Assembly: GCA_002305955.1 (NCBI GenBank)
Contig: DBRH01000071.1
Span: 106,416-128,288 of the forward strand
DNA length: 21,873 nucleotides
Origin: Kosmotogaceae bacterium UBA1373
Lineage (GTDB): Bacteria > Thermotogota > Thermotogae > Petrotogales > Kosmotogaceae
Direction of reading: 5' to 3'
Each line of letters begins with the position of its first letter. Within the stretch, counting starts at the first letter, position 1. The position numbers were made by a program, and so were the translations under genes. This document shows positions 1-7,550 of the stretch, piece after piece. The notes beneath the pieces were generated by a model. It had not been told where the DNA came from, made no database searches, and saw only the letters and a list, made by a program, of their open reading frames with translations.

Positions 1-3000
1 ACCTCTTCGGAGTTGGTCAGACTGCGTAACAGTCCCCTGGTGGTCATAGTTGAAAGCTTTGTGGCGAACCAGCGCGTCATTCTCTTCTCGGCTATACCCT
101 CTCTGTATCTCAGGGTTTTTTTGACCAGAGAAGTGTCCAGTTCTCCATTCGAACTGCTGTACCACACGTTGCCATCGTAATTCAGCAGGTTCATCTCTTC
201 CAGAATCGAAAGATAGACCTTGGAGATCCCGTCCTCGAAGCTCAAAGCCTTTCTTATATCTCTTTCGGGAGCGGGGAGCACGTCCTTCAAATCCTGATAG
301 ACGGCTTCCAGTTCTTCGATAGTGGGGAAAAGCCTGTCCATTTCGCTGGTGTTCGAGAGGAGATCGCTTTTGTTGAACGAGAGGTTCAAGAAAAGTTCGG
401 AGTCTTCACCCGGCCTTGTTGAGACGGAATCGAGGACCTCTAGAAAGTTTCTCGGAGCGCTGTAAAATACGATGTTGGAGTTTCCCAGCGTGACTCCCAG
501 TCCGTCGCTGGAGGGCGTGGTGATCAGAACCCTTATCTTCTGCCTTTCGACCAGCGAGTAGATCACCGATCTCTGGAAGTCCTTCAACATATAGTTGTAG
601 AATATCAGCTCACCGTTTTGAAGGGCGTGAGAAAGCCTCGAACCCATCGATTTGGCCAGCGTGACCGTCTTGTGTGGAGAATCGACGATAACGGCCACGT
701 TTTCTCCATGACCGACGATAGACATGACTTGCTCGACCTTTTTCCGGGAGCCCCTGTTGTCTATGATGCCTACCTTTTTGATGGGGTTGGGCTTATACAC
801 GTGGGAGATTCTCCTGTCGGCCAGGAAGTCTTTGAGATCATCGTAATACACGCTTCCGGTGAAGCCCGATATGTCTATGACCGAATCTATCAAGCCCAGA
901 AAGCTGTCGAGGTCGGGATGTCCCTTGAATATACCCGAGATAATGTAGGTTGGCTCGTCGAATATAATCTCTCCGGCAGTTTCCGAGATCTTCGCGAAGT
1001 TTTCGACGAAGAAGGGAAGGGTAACGAAGATCACGCTCTCTTCGAGATTCCCCCTGTACAGAGAATTGGCAAATACTGGTTTGATCGCATCGAGGTAATG
1101 CTGTAGAGAGTAGTAAGTGTGCGCGAGCGTTCCGTTGATCGCCGAAACTATGAAGGTCTTCAAGCCTTTCTGGTAGTTTTTTAGTATCCTGAGGGCAAGG
1201 AAGGGGTTCTTCAAACGTATATTGCCGAAGGCACCCCAGGGACTCTTCGAGCTTACATCCATGAATTCCGGGCATTTGTGCGAGAGCTTCTTCTCAAGTT
1301 CGGAAATCAAGGCCGAGACGTCGTTCTTCACCTGGGAAGCCGGTTGTTGATTCTTCCAGTCCCTTATGAATTCGAAGACGAAATTTTTGTCCCTTACTTC
1401 CTCTTCGAAGACGGGGTCTATGTACAGATTGACATCGGAAAGCGAGAGCTTCACACTTTGAAGTCCGTAAAGGTTGTCACTCTTTATCGAGGCGACGGCG
1501 TCCACCTTCAAAAGATTGGGTTTTACGTATTTGAAGTCGTCGAACATGGAACTCATGTTGTAGCCTATTGCCAGCGTTTTTCTATCGCCCGATCGAAGGA
1601 CCATCTTCACGTGATCGCTTCCGTTCCCGAAGGTCTTGGCCTTTTCTATGTTCAACCCTTTTATCAGAAACTTGGGCTCGGGATTCGAATGTCCAAACGG
1701 TCTGAGAATCTCGAGCTTGTCCAGTACGTGGGGAGTTATCGAATCGAGGGACAATACGTCGTCCACATCTATCTTAAAGACCGGTAATTTCCTTCCGTAT
1801 TGCCTTATATAAGCCTCGTTTATAGCCTTGCGAAACTCTGGAATGTTTTCTTTGCCTATGCTGAAGCCGGCCGCCATTTCATGACCGCCGAACTCCCTGA
1901 GCAGAGAGGAGACTTCGTTCAACAGGCTGATTATGCTGACTCCCGAAGGACTCCTGGCCGATCCCTTTCCGTCCTGTCCGTTGGTGGAAATGAGAAAGAC
2001 CGGTTTGTTGTGTATAGAGACAAGTCTTGAAGCAACTATGCCCAGTACTCCCAGATGCCAGCTGTCACCATCGATGACGAGTGCGAAATCGTTGCTCATT
2101 CGATGGTTTATCTCCAGATCTTTGGAAGTCTGTTCAAAAATCTTGGCCTCGATCGTCTGGCGGTTCTGATTGTGTTTCAGGAGTCTGCTGGCCGTATTCA
2201 TCGCAGAATCCATATCCTCGCTTATCAGTAACTCCAGCGCGACTATGGCCGAATCCATTCTACCGGCTGCGTTGAGCTTGGGTGCGATTTTGAAGGCAAT
2301 ATCCTGTGCCGTCAGGTTTTCCGAAGGAATTCTCAGATACGATAGGAGCGCTTTCAACCCCAGTAGAGGGCTACTCTGTATCTTCGCCGTTCCTTCTCTC
2401 ACTATGTACCTGTTCTCGTCGCGTAGCGGTACAATGTCGGCTATAGTTCCAAGGGCGACTATGTCTAGATAGTCTTCGGGATTGATAGGGCAGCGCAACG
2501 TTTCGTTCAACGCCACCAGAAGTTTGAAGGCAACTCCTACACCGGCCAGTCCCTTGAAGGGATAAGAGTCGTCCGGTCTCTTGGGATTGATCACCGCGTT
2601 CGCAGGAGGAAGGATATCCTTCACCTCGTGATGGTCGGTGACGACCACGTCGAATCCTATCTCTCTAGCGTACTCTATTTCACCGAACGACGTAACTCCA
2701 CAATCGACAGTTATGAGGAGACTGTGACCCCTGTCACGGAGATCTTTTAGCGCGTCTCTGCTGAGACCGTAACCCTCCTCGAGTCTCAGCGGTATGTAAT
2801 AGCTGACGTTGAAGCCCATTCTCTTCATCGCCAGATAAAGCAATGCGGTGCTGGTAACACCGTCCACATCGTAATCACCGAAGATCACGATACTCTCGTC
2901 TCTGTCTCTCGCGCCGATAATGGTCCTGACGGCAACCGTCATGTCCTGGAGTATAAAAGGATCGTGCAGGATAGTTTTGTCGGGGTTCAGGAACTTCATA

Positions 3001-3128
3001 GCTTCGATTTCGTCTTTTATGCCCCTTGTAACAAGCAATCTGGCCAAAAAAGTGTCTATTCCCAGAAACTCGACGAGTCTCTTCACAGATTCATCGTCGG
3101 GCTTAAGCAGAAGCCACTCCTTTCTCAT
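1..3128 (-). CDS. recJ: Single-stranded-DNA-specific 5'-3' exonuclease RecJ (5' part; gene runs off the left edge)
   Basis: I translated the minus strand from the ATG at 3128 and found an open frame to the window edge, about 1042 codons without a stop. The DHH exonuclease core is clear: FGDYDVDG at about residues 83-90, VDCG near 141-144, DHH at 165-167, and a DHHA1 glycine-rich GGHEMAAG stretch around 414-421. These residues bind the two metals that hydrolyse single-stranded DNA in recombination and base-excision repair. After the core and the probable OB domain, the protein continues for several hundred residues more than short RecJ proteins such as that of Thermus. This extension resembles a degenerate helicase fold and probably corresponds to the RecJ_C region of Firmicutes enzymes (see findings). 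A GGGTGG Shine-Dalgarno-like stretch and an extended -10 box precede the start. The gene is divergent from rsuA. The core assignment is sure; the nature of the extension is inference. Confidence 0.95.
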   Translation of the reverse strand, partial: MRKEWLLLKPDDESVKRLVEFLGIDTFLARLLVTRGIKDEIEAMKFLNPDKTILHDPFILQDMTVAVRTIIGARDRDESIVIFGDYDVDGVTSTALLYLAMKRMGFNVSYYIPLRLEEGYGLSRDALKDLRDRGHSLLITVDCGVTSFGEIEYAREIGFDVVVTDHHEVKDILPPANAVINPKRPDDSYPFKGLAGVGVAFKLLVALNETLRCPINPEDYLDIVALGTIADIVPLRDENRYIVREGTAKIQSSPLLGLKALLSYLRIPSENLTAQDIAFKIAPKLNAAGRMDSAIVALELLISEDMDSAMNTASRLLKHNQNRQTIEAKIFEQTSKDLEINHRMSNDFALVIDGDSWHLGVLGIVASRLVSIHNKPVFLISTNGQDGKGSARSPSGVSIISLLNEVSSLLREFGGHEMAAGFSIGKENIPEFRKAINEAYIRQYGRKLPVFKIDVDDVLSLDSITPHVLDKLEILRPFGHSNPEPKFLIKGLNIEKAKTFGNGSDHVKMVLRSGDRKTLAIGYNMSSMFDDFKYVKPNLLKVDAVASIKSDNLYGLQSVKLSLSDVNLYIDPVFEEEVRDKNFVFEFIRDWKNQQPASQVKNDVSALISELEKKLSHKCPEFMDVSSKSPWGAFGNIRLKNPFLALRILKNYQKGLKTFIVSAINGTLAHTYYSLQHYLDAIKPVFANSLYRGNLEESVIFVTLPFFVENFAKISETAGEIIFDEPTYIISGIFKGHPDLDSFLGLIDSVIDISGFTGSVYYDDLKDFLADRRISHVYKPNPIKKVGIIDNRGSRKKVEQVMSIVGHGENVAVIVDSPHKTVTLAKSMGSRLSHALQNGELIFYNYMLKDFQRSVIYSLVERQKIRVLITTPSSDGLGVTLGNSNIVFYSAPRNFLEVLDSVSTRPGEDSELFLNLSFNKSDLLSNTSEMDRLFPTIEELEAVYQDLKDVLPAPERDIRKALSFEDGISKVYLSILEEMNLLNYDGNVWYSSSNGELDTSLVKKTLRYREGIAEKRMTRWFATKLSTMTTRGLLRSLTNSEE

Positions 3129-3162
3129 AAGGAATCCACCCTCTCTTTTTTCTTTTGTAAAG

Positions 3163-3170
3163 ATTATACC
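3163..3170 (-). promoter_or_regulatory. Extended -10 promoter element of recJ
   Basis: Read on the minus strand, a perfect TATAAT (3168-3163) is preceded by TGG, giving the extended -10 form TGnTATAAT. No good -35 hexamer lies 16-18 bases upstream, which fits an extended -10 promoter. Transcription would start near 3156, leaving a leader of about 28 bases before the recJ ATG. Confidence 0.6.
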
Positions 3171-3184
3171 ATTGACCGCATTAC

Positions 3185-3231
3185 CCTGGTTTAGCAAGCG
3201 CCTGGTTAAGCAAGAAATCCTGGTGTAGAAT
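3185..3231 (+). promoter_or_regulatory. Three CCTGGT-type direct repeats overlapping the rsuA promoter
   Basis: CCTGGTTTAGCAAG (3185-3198) is repeated with one mismatch at 3201-3214, and a degenerate third copy, CCTGGTGTAGAATC, starts at 3219. Spacing is 16 and 18 bases. The third copy contains TAGAAT (3226-3231), a -10 box lying only six bases before the rsuA ATG. TGGTTA (3203-3208) is a weak -35 candidate with a 17-base spacer. Repeats spaced like this inside a promoter suggest a regulator binding site between recJ and rsuA, but no regulator is known here. Confidence 0.45.
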
Positions 3232-3237
3232 CTGTTT

Positions 3238-3936
3238 ATGAGAATAGATCGCTATATTTCGAAGTTTGAAGGGCTTAGCAGGAATTACAGTCGATCGTTA
3301 ATAAAGAGCGGGAAAGTCTCCGTTGACGGCAGGGTCGTGCGGGATCCTTCACTTCATGTGGAAGAGAATGCGAACGTTACGCTCGACGGAAGCAGGGTGA
3401 TTGCTTTCGGAATGATTTATATCATGATGAACAAACCGGCCGGCTATGTATGCTCGAGAGAGGAATCGGAGGGGCCGACTGTCTTCGACCTTGTACAGGA
3501 AAGGTTTTCGTACGATCTCTCCGTTGCCGGAAGGCTCGATAGGGACTCCACCGGATTGACTTTGCTGTCGAACGACGGTCTGTTCGTACATCACGTTATC
3601 TCTCCGAAAAAAACTATCGAAAAGGAGTACCTGGTCCAGACGGTGAAGCCGGTCACGCCTGAACAGATCGAAGCCATGAATGGCGGTCTGTTAATAGGCC
3701 GTGGGGAGTTTTCGAAACCGGTGAGTGTGAGGACACTGGGAGAGAATTCGGTCGAGATAATCCTTACCGAAGGACGTTTCCACGAAGTCAAGAGGCTGAT
3801 GAAGGCTTCAGGAAACGAGGTGCTGACACTTCACAGAAGTCGAATCGGCGGGCTTTCGCTCCCTGGGTCTCTGAAACCCGGCGAGTGGGCTAACATCGGA
3901 GAGGACGCACTGAAAATAATAACCGGGGCCGAATAG
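3238..3936 (+). CDS. rsuA: RsuA-family 16S rRNA pseudouridine synthase
   Basis: The 232-residue protein has an S4 RNA-binding domain at residues 1-60 (MRIDRYISKFEGLSR, then SGKVSVDGRVV). It is followed by the NKPAGYVCS segment and the catalytic motif GRLDRDSTG, with the nucleophilic aspartate at D101. The family isomerises a uridine to pseudouridine, in E. coli RsuA at position 516 of 16S rRNA. RluB, RluE and RluF share the fold, so the exact target is not certain. Length and the short C-terminal tail favour RsuA. The start is fixed by the canonical S4 beginning. There is no Shine-Dalgarno sequence, and the best -10 box is six bases upstream, so the message may be leaderless. The stop codon lies inside the terminator hairpin that follows. 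Confidence 0.88.
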   Translation: MRIDRYISKFEGLSRNYSRSLIKSGKVSVDGRVVRDPSLHVEENANVTLDGSRVIAFGMIYIMMNKPAGYVCSREESEGPTVFDLVQERFSYDLSVAGRLDRDSTGLTLLSNDGLFVHHVISPKKTIEKEYLVQTVKPVTPEQIEAMNGGLLIGRGEFSKPVSVRTLGENSVEIILTEGRFHEVKRLMKASGNEVLTLHRSRIGGLSLPGSLKPGEWANIGEDALKIITGAE

Positions 3937-3949
3937 CCCCGGTTATTTC
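3918..3949. terminator. Bidirectional intrinsic terminator between rsuA and the PEGA gene
   Basis: A perfect 12-bp stem (3918-3929 with 3936-3947, core ACCGGGGC/GCCCCGGT) encloses a six-base loop. TTATTTCT lies on the plus side, and on the minus strand the stem is followed by ATTTTC. It therefore can end both convergent transcripts, rsuA and the envelope operon. The rsuA TAG is at 3934-3936, in the loop and stem. Confidence 0.85.
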
Positions 3950-3967
3950 TGGATATCGATCGAGATC

Positions 3968-5998
3968 TCAATCGATTTTTGTCAGATTGAATGAAAGGTT
4001 GTGATCGCCCTTTCCGAAGTAGCGATAAGTCATCGATATCCTGTAGCCATCAAGAATGAGGATTATTTCGTAGTACCCGGGTTCCAATTCAACTATCCTG
4101 TCGGTTCTCCCGTAGTCCTTACCGTTTATAAAGATCCTGGCGTTCTTGGGATCGGAGGAGATGTTTATTCTTGCGACCGGTTTCTCTTCCTGCATAACCA
4201 CCTTCAGCGACGATGTGGTACCGGCGCTCAGATTTACATCTCTGGTCTCGGTTAGATAGCCGGCCTTTTCGACCTTGACCGTGTGTCTTCCTGCATCGAG
4301 ATCTATGGATATCGGAGATCTTCCGACATATGAGTTGTCAACATAGATGGTGGCGTTGGAAGGATCGGTTTCGATCGAAAGTCTGGCCTTTTTGCTGTAG
4401 AGCGTTGCGGTCACCTGTCTGTCTCTATCCAGATTGACCGACGTCACGAAGTCTTCGTAGCCGTCGAGCGTAAGCTGAACCGTGTATGTTCCCTCTTTCA
4501 ACGTCAAAGCTATCGGGGTCATGCCTTCGTAAGTACCGTTGATATAGACTCTGGCGTTCGAAGGAGAACTCGAAATCGATAGCTTGTAGGTCTTGATTTG
4601 CGGGGAAAGCGTTATGCTCTTGGATATTGAACGGTCCAGCAGCAAGGTCTCGTAATAGGTTTCGTAACCCGACTTCTCGATCCGCAGGTTCTTGGTCCCT
4701 TCCGAAAGTGTCAGGTTCAGCGGGCTGCGCCCCATGTATGTGTTGTCGATATATACGTCGGCGCTCGAAGGGTTCGTTATCAGCGAGAGCTGGTAATTGG
4801 TGACGATCGCCTTGAGAGTTATGTTCTTGGAAAGGGAACGGTCGAGTACGAAGGTCTCGTAATAAGTCTCGTAACCGGACCTCTCGATCCGCAGATTCTT
4901 GGTTCCCTCTTCGAGCGTCAGGTTGAGCGGGCTGCGACCCATGTACGTGTTGTCGATATAGACATCTGCACCCGAAGGATTGGTTATGAGAGAAAGCTGA
5001 TAATTGGTGGCGATCTTCTTGAGGGTTATGTTCTTGGAAAGAGAACGATCGAGCAGGAAGGTCTCGTAATAAGTCTCGTAACCGGACCTCTCGATCCGCA
5101 AACTCTTGGTTCCCTCTTCGAGCGTCAGATTGAGCGGACTGCGACCCACGTACCTGTTGTCGATATATACGTCGGCACTCGAAGGATTCGTTGCGATGGA
5201 CAGCTGGTAGTTGCTGACCAGCTTCTGAAGATCGATCCTGATGTCCACAGTTCTACCGGCGCTGATGGTGAACTGTCTCGTTTCAGTCTTGTAACCGTCT
5301 CTGTAAGCCGTCACTATATGGTTGCCTTCGTCCAGTTCCAGAGTGATCGGGCTCGTTCCGATGTTCTTTCCATCGACGTACAGAATGGCGCCGGAAGGCG
5401 TGGTCGTTATCCTGGCGTATCCCTTGTTCGGCATTATATCCAGGTAGAACCAGGCAGTAGAAACTGCGTATTCCTGTTTGTCGATGACCGGTATGACCTT
5501 TGAAACAACGAAATCATCTGCACTGGAGCTGGCTTTCGGGAAGATATCGCCGCTCTGAACCTTCTTGAGGAGATCGTCGAGAAAACCCAGTGGCTGTGTC
5601 GATGCCACTATCTGGAAGATCTCCTTTCCTCCGCCAGTTTCGCTCGTCAGCTGCAATCTATAGCGTGTCGATGCGCTATCGGTTGGAAGGGTGTAATTTC
5701 TATTTGCCCTGACGAAATTGTCTCTATCGTAACCGTTGGGGAAGATCAACTGTATTTCTCCGTTGGGAGTTATGTCATATATAGCCACATAAGCGTCTTT
5801 GTTGACTTTGAAGTACGTTTTCACTTCCTCGCCGGAGTAATATAGAGATCCGTTGTCCCGGTCAAGCCAAATCGTAACCTCGAGAGTACCCTGAGGTTTT
5901 TCGGGAACGATTATCACCTTCTGTAGATCGTACGTTACCACTCCAAAGGAAACAACTGCCATGACTATCAAAAATGAAACCAGCAGCGCTTTTTTCAT
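3968..5998 (-). CDS. Secreted DUF4384 protein with seven PEGA domains
   Basis: The protein has 676 residues. I chose the ATG at 5998 because GAGGAGG lies just upstream and the protein then starts with a signal peptide (MKKALLVSFLIVMAVVSFG). An upstream in-frame TTG at 6019 would spoil the signal peptide. Residues about 25-155 match the DUF4384 pattern (a YVAIYDITPNGEIQLIFPN core). From about 195 to the end there are seven PEGA domains, small beta modules with NPSGADVYID, GRSPLNLTL and GYETYYE-type segments. Domains 2, 3 and 4 (residues 264-332, 333-401, 402-470) are nearly identical. There is no C-terminal anchor or LPXTG-like motif. PEGA domains are thought to mediate extracytoplasmic protein or surface interactions; the role here is unknown. 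It is last in the acpP-to-PEGA gene group, 25 bases after the DUF5693 gene. Domain calls are confident; function is not. Confidence 0.88.
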   Translation of the reverse strand: MKKALLVSFLIVMAVVSFGVVTYDLQKVIIVPEKPQGTLEVTIWLDRDNGSLYYSGEEVKTYFKVNKDAYVAIYDITPNGEIQLIFPNGYDRDNFVRANRNYTLPTDSASTRYRLQLTSETGGGKEIFQIVASTQPLGFLDDLLKKVQSGDIFPKASSSADDFVVSKVIPVIDKQEYAVSTAWFYLDIMPNKGYARITTTPSGAILYVDGKNIGTSPITLELDEGNHIVTAYRDGYKTETRQFTISAGRTVDIRIDLQKLVSNYQLSIATNPSSADVYIDNRYVGRSPLNLTLEEGTKSLRIERSGYETYYETFLLDRSLSKNITLKKIATNYQLSLITNPSGADVYIDNTYMGRSPLNLTLEEGTKNLRIERSGYETYYETFVLDRSLSKNITLKAIVTNYQLSLITNPSSADVYIDNTYMGRSPLNLTLSEGTKNLRIEKSGYETYYETLLLDRSISKSITLSPQIKTYKLSISSSPSNARVYINGTYEGMTPIALTLKEGTYTVQLTLDGYEDFVTSVNLDRDRQVTATLYSKKARLSIETDPSNATIYVDNSYVGRSPISIDLDAGRHTVKVEKAGYLTETRDVNLSAGTTSSLKVVMQEEKPVARINISSDPKNARIFINGKDYGRTDRIVELEPGYYEIILILDGYRISMTYRYFGKGDHNLSFNLTKID
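4589..5209 (-). repeat. Three tandem 207-bp PEGA-encoding repeats
   Basis: Units begin at minus-strand positions 5209, 5002 and 4795, exactly 207 bp (69 codons) apart. The first two share an uninterrupted identical run of about 43 bases in their middle. At protein level the three differ at only a handful of positions. Flanking PEGA units (before 5209 and after 4588) are clearly diverged, so these three look like a recent internal duplication. Confidence 0.9.
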
Positions 5999-6023
5999 GT
6001 TAAATCCCTCCTCACTCAAGATG

Positions 6024-7550
6024 TTATTTAGACTCTTCTCTGCTTTCTACGTTCAAAGATCCTTCCAGTTCTTTCACATTGCTGCCGCTTTTCTTCGAAA
6101 ACCAGTTGAGCGCCAGCGTGAACAATACTCCAAAAGCCACCGAGTATAGACTCCTCAGCAGACCTGTCCAGAGAGGAACAGTAGCGTGGCAAAAAGTATT
6201 AACGACTGAAACGACCGATATGGAACCACCGGCAACTATCAACGGTCCAAGCTTTCCCTCGAACTTGAAACCGTTCTTTATCGAAATAGCCAGAAGCGGG
6301 TATGCCAGAATTTCTTTGAAACGTGGTCTTACAAGTAACAGGCTATCCAGAACATCTCTGAACCGTCTTTCCAGATCCAGCACTAACGAAAAATTCCCGC
6401 TTCTCAGTATGTAGTATACAGCTCCGACAGCTACCAGGCAAAGAACCGTGAGATCTGCTCCACTTATCTTTTGTTTTACACTTCGCAAGAAACCTCTCAG
6501 GAATAGCCATCCAGGGAGGGCTACGAGGGATAGTTTTACTCCACGGAAGAGTTCAAGGCCATTTTGATAAGCCGGCGATAGCATAGAAGAGTTGATCGAC
6601 AATCCCAGGAAAAGCGAAAACACAAAAAACAACAGGATTCCTCTCACAGTATCTCTGACAGTCCTCGATAGATAGTAATATATGGCGAAGTGACCCGATA
6701 TCGCTCCCAGAGGCAGTCCGATAGAAGGGAAGAATATCCATAACGGCAGGACCACCAGTGCCAGGAAGGGGCTGAGGGAGGCTACCAGAAAGAAAATGAA
6801 AGCTGTAGAAAGAATGAAAAACCTGGAATTACCCGCTCTGGGAGAGGTCACCGAACTCTGAAGAAGGTTCAGCTCTCCAAGTTTATCGTCCACCTGTCTT
6901 ACAAAATCCTCGTAGGCGAAGTCGTTTTCCGGTTTTAAGAACAGCAGCATGTCGATGCTTCTCTCGCGAACGGCCCTGATATATCTCACGACGGCTGCCT
7001 GAACATCGTAATTAGGGTATTCCTTTTTCTTCAGGTTGTGCACCCTGAAGACCAGTGATTTCTCCCTTCGCAACTTCAATACCTCTTTGACGTACTCGCC
7101 TCGCTCATCGAACTCCATATATCCGGTGTACGCCGAATGACTGTCAAGCATCTCGGCCAGTTGCACGGCGGTATAGGGAGAAATACCGGTCAATACAATA
7201 GGTCTCTGGAGGGGGAGAATCTCCGGAAGAAGCGACCAGTGATCCTTCAGATCGACGAATATAACTGAAATACCGATTTCCGATGGACGCGACTTCAACT
7301 CGTTCGCTGGGATCAACCTCAGAGAATCGACGCCTTCGACAGTGCTTTCGGTAACCAGGGCGGTTTTGACATATCCTCTGTCGAATCTGAATCTCCATGG
7401 AATGTACAGTACGGCGATCATTATACCCATTAGAGCAGCCAGCAAAATCAATCTTCCGGTGAGTTGTTTTACGACTTTTGATCGATCTCTCCGCTTTCTC
7501 CTCTTTTCAGACTTTCTGGGTTTAGTGGGTCTAAGGGGAACTGCCGCCAA
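6024..7550 (-). CDS. DUF5693 polytopic membrane protein
   Basis: From the proposed TTG start at 7550 the protein has 508 residues. It has a strongly basic N-terminal tail (RPTKPRKSEKRRKRR), then a first membrane helix at about 32-50, a soluble, probably extracytoplasmic domain to about 240, then several hydrophobic helices to about 490 and a polar tail. Segments typical of DUF5693 are visible: RVHNLKKKE followed by IRAVRERSIDMLLFLKP, RPRFKEILAYPLL, and SVVNTFCHATVPLWTGLLRS. No enzymatic function is established for this family; in Firmicutes I recall it next to S-layer glycan genes (csaB). The TTG is favoured by AGGAGGG seven bases upstream. The frame is also open further upstream. This start overlaps the previous gene by 82 bases. 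Its neighbours, a membrane metallopeptidase and a PEGA protein, point to envelope work. Confidence 0.8.
   Translation of the reverse strand: MAAVPLRPTKPRKSEKRRKRRDRSKVVKQLTGRLILLAALMGIMIAVLYIPWRFRFDRGYVKTALVTESTVEGVDSLRLIPANELKSRPSEIGISVIFVDLKDHWSLLPEILPLQRPIVLTGISPYTAVQLAEMLDSHSAYTGYMEFDERGEYVKEVLKLRREKSLVFRVHNLKKKEYPNYDVQAAVVRYIRAVRERSIDMLLFLKPENDFAYEDFVRQVDDKLGELNLLQSSVTSPRAGNSRFFILSTAFIFFLVASLSPFLALVVLPLWIFFPSIGLPLGAISGHFAIYYYLSRTVRDTVRGILLFFVFSLFLGLSINSSMLSPAYQNGLELFRGVKLSLVALPGWLFLRGFLRSVKQKISGADLTVLCLVAVGAVYYILRSGNFSLVLDLERRFRDVLDSLLLVRPRFKEILAYPLLAISIKNGFKFEGKLGPLIVAGGSISVVSVVNTFCHATVPLWTGLLRSLYSVAFGVLFTLALNWFSKKSGSNVKELEGSLNVESREESK

Noticed and set aside
618..1787. Plus-strand open frames of 162 and 169 codons opposite recJ
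   Set aside because: They read exactly the complementary codons of the recJ frame, so their openness follows from recJ; no promoter or ribosome site fits.
3172..3177. TTGACC as the -35 box of rsuA
   Set aside because: It is 48 bases from the only good -10 box, far outside the usual 16-18 base spacing.
4589..5209. Regular 207-bp repeats as a CRISPR-like or mobile array
   Set aside because: The repeats are contiguous, in frame and encode PEGA domains, with no short repeat-spacer pattern.
6001..6019. Upstream TTG start at 6019 for the PEGA protein
   Set aside because: It would put the GGAGG ribosome site inside the coding region and place seven polar residues before the signal peptide; the ATG at 5998 fits better.
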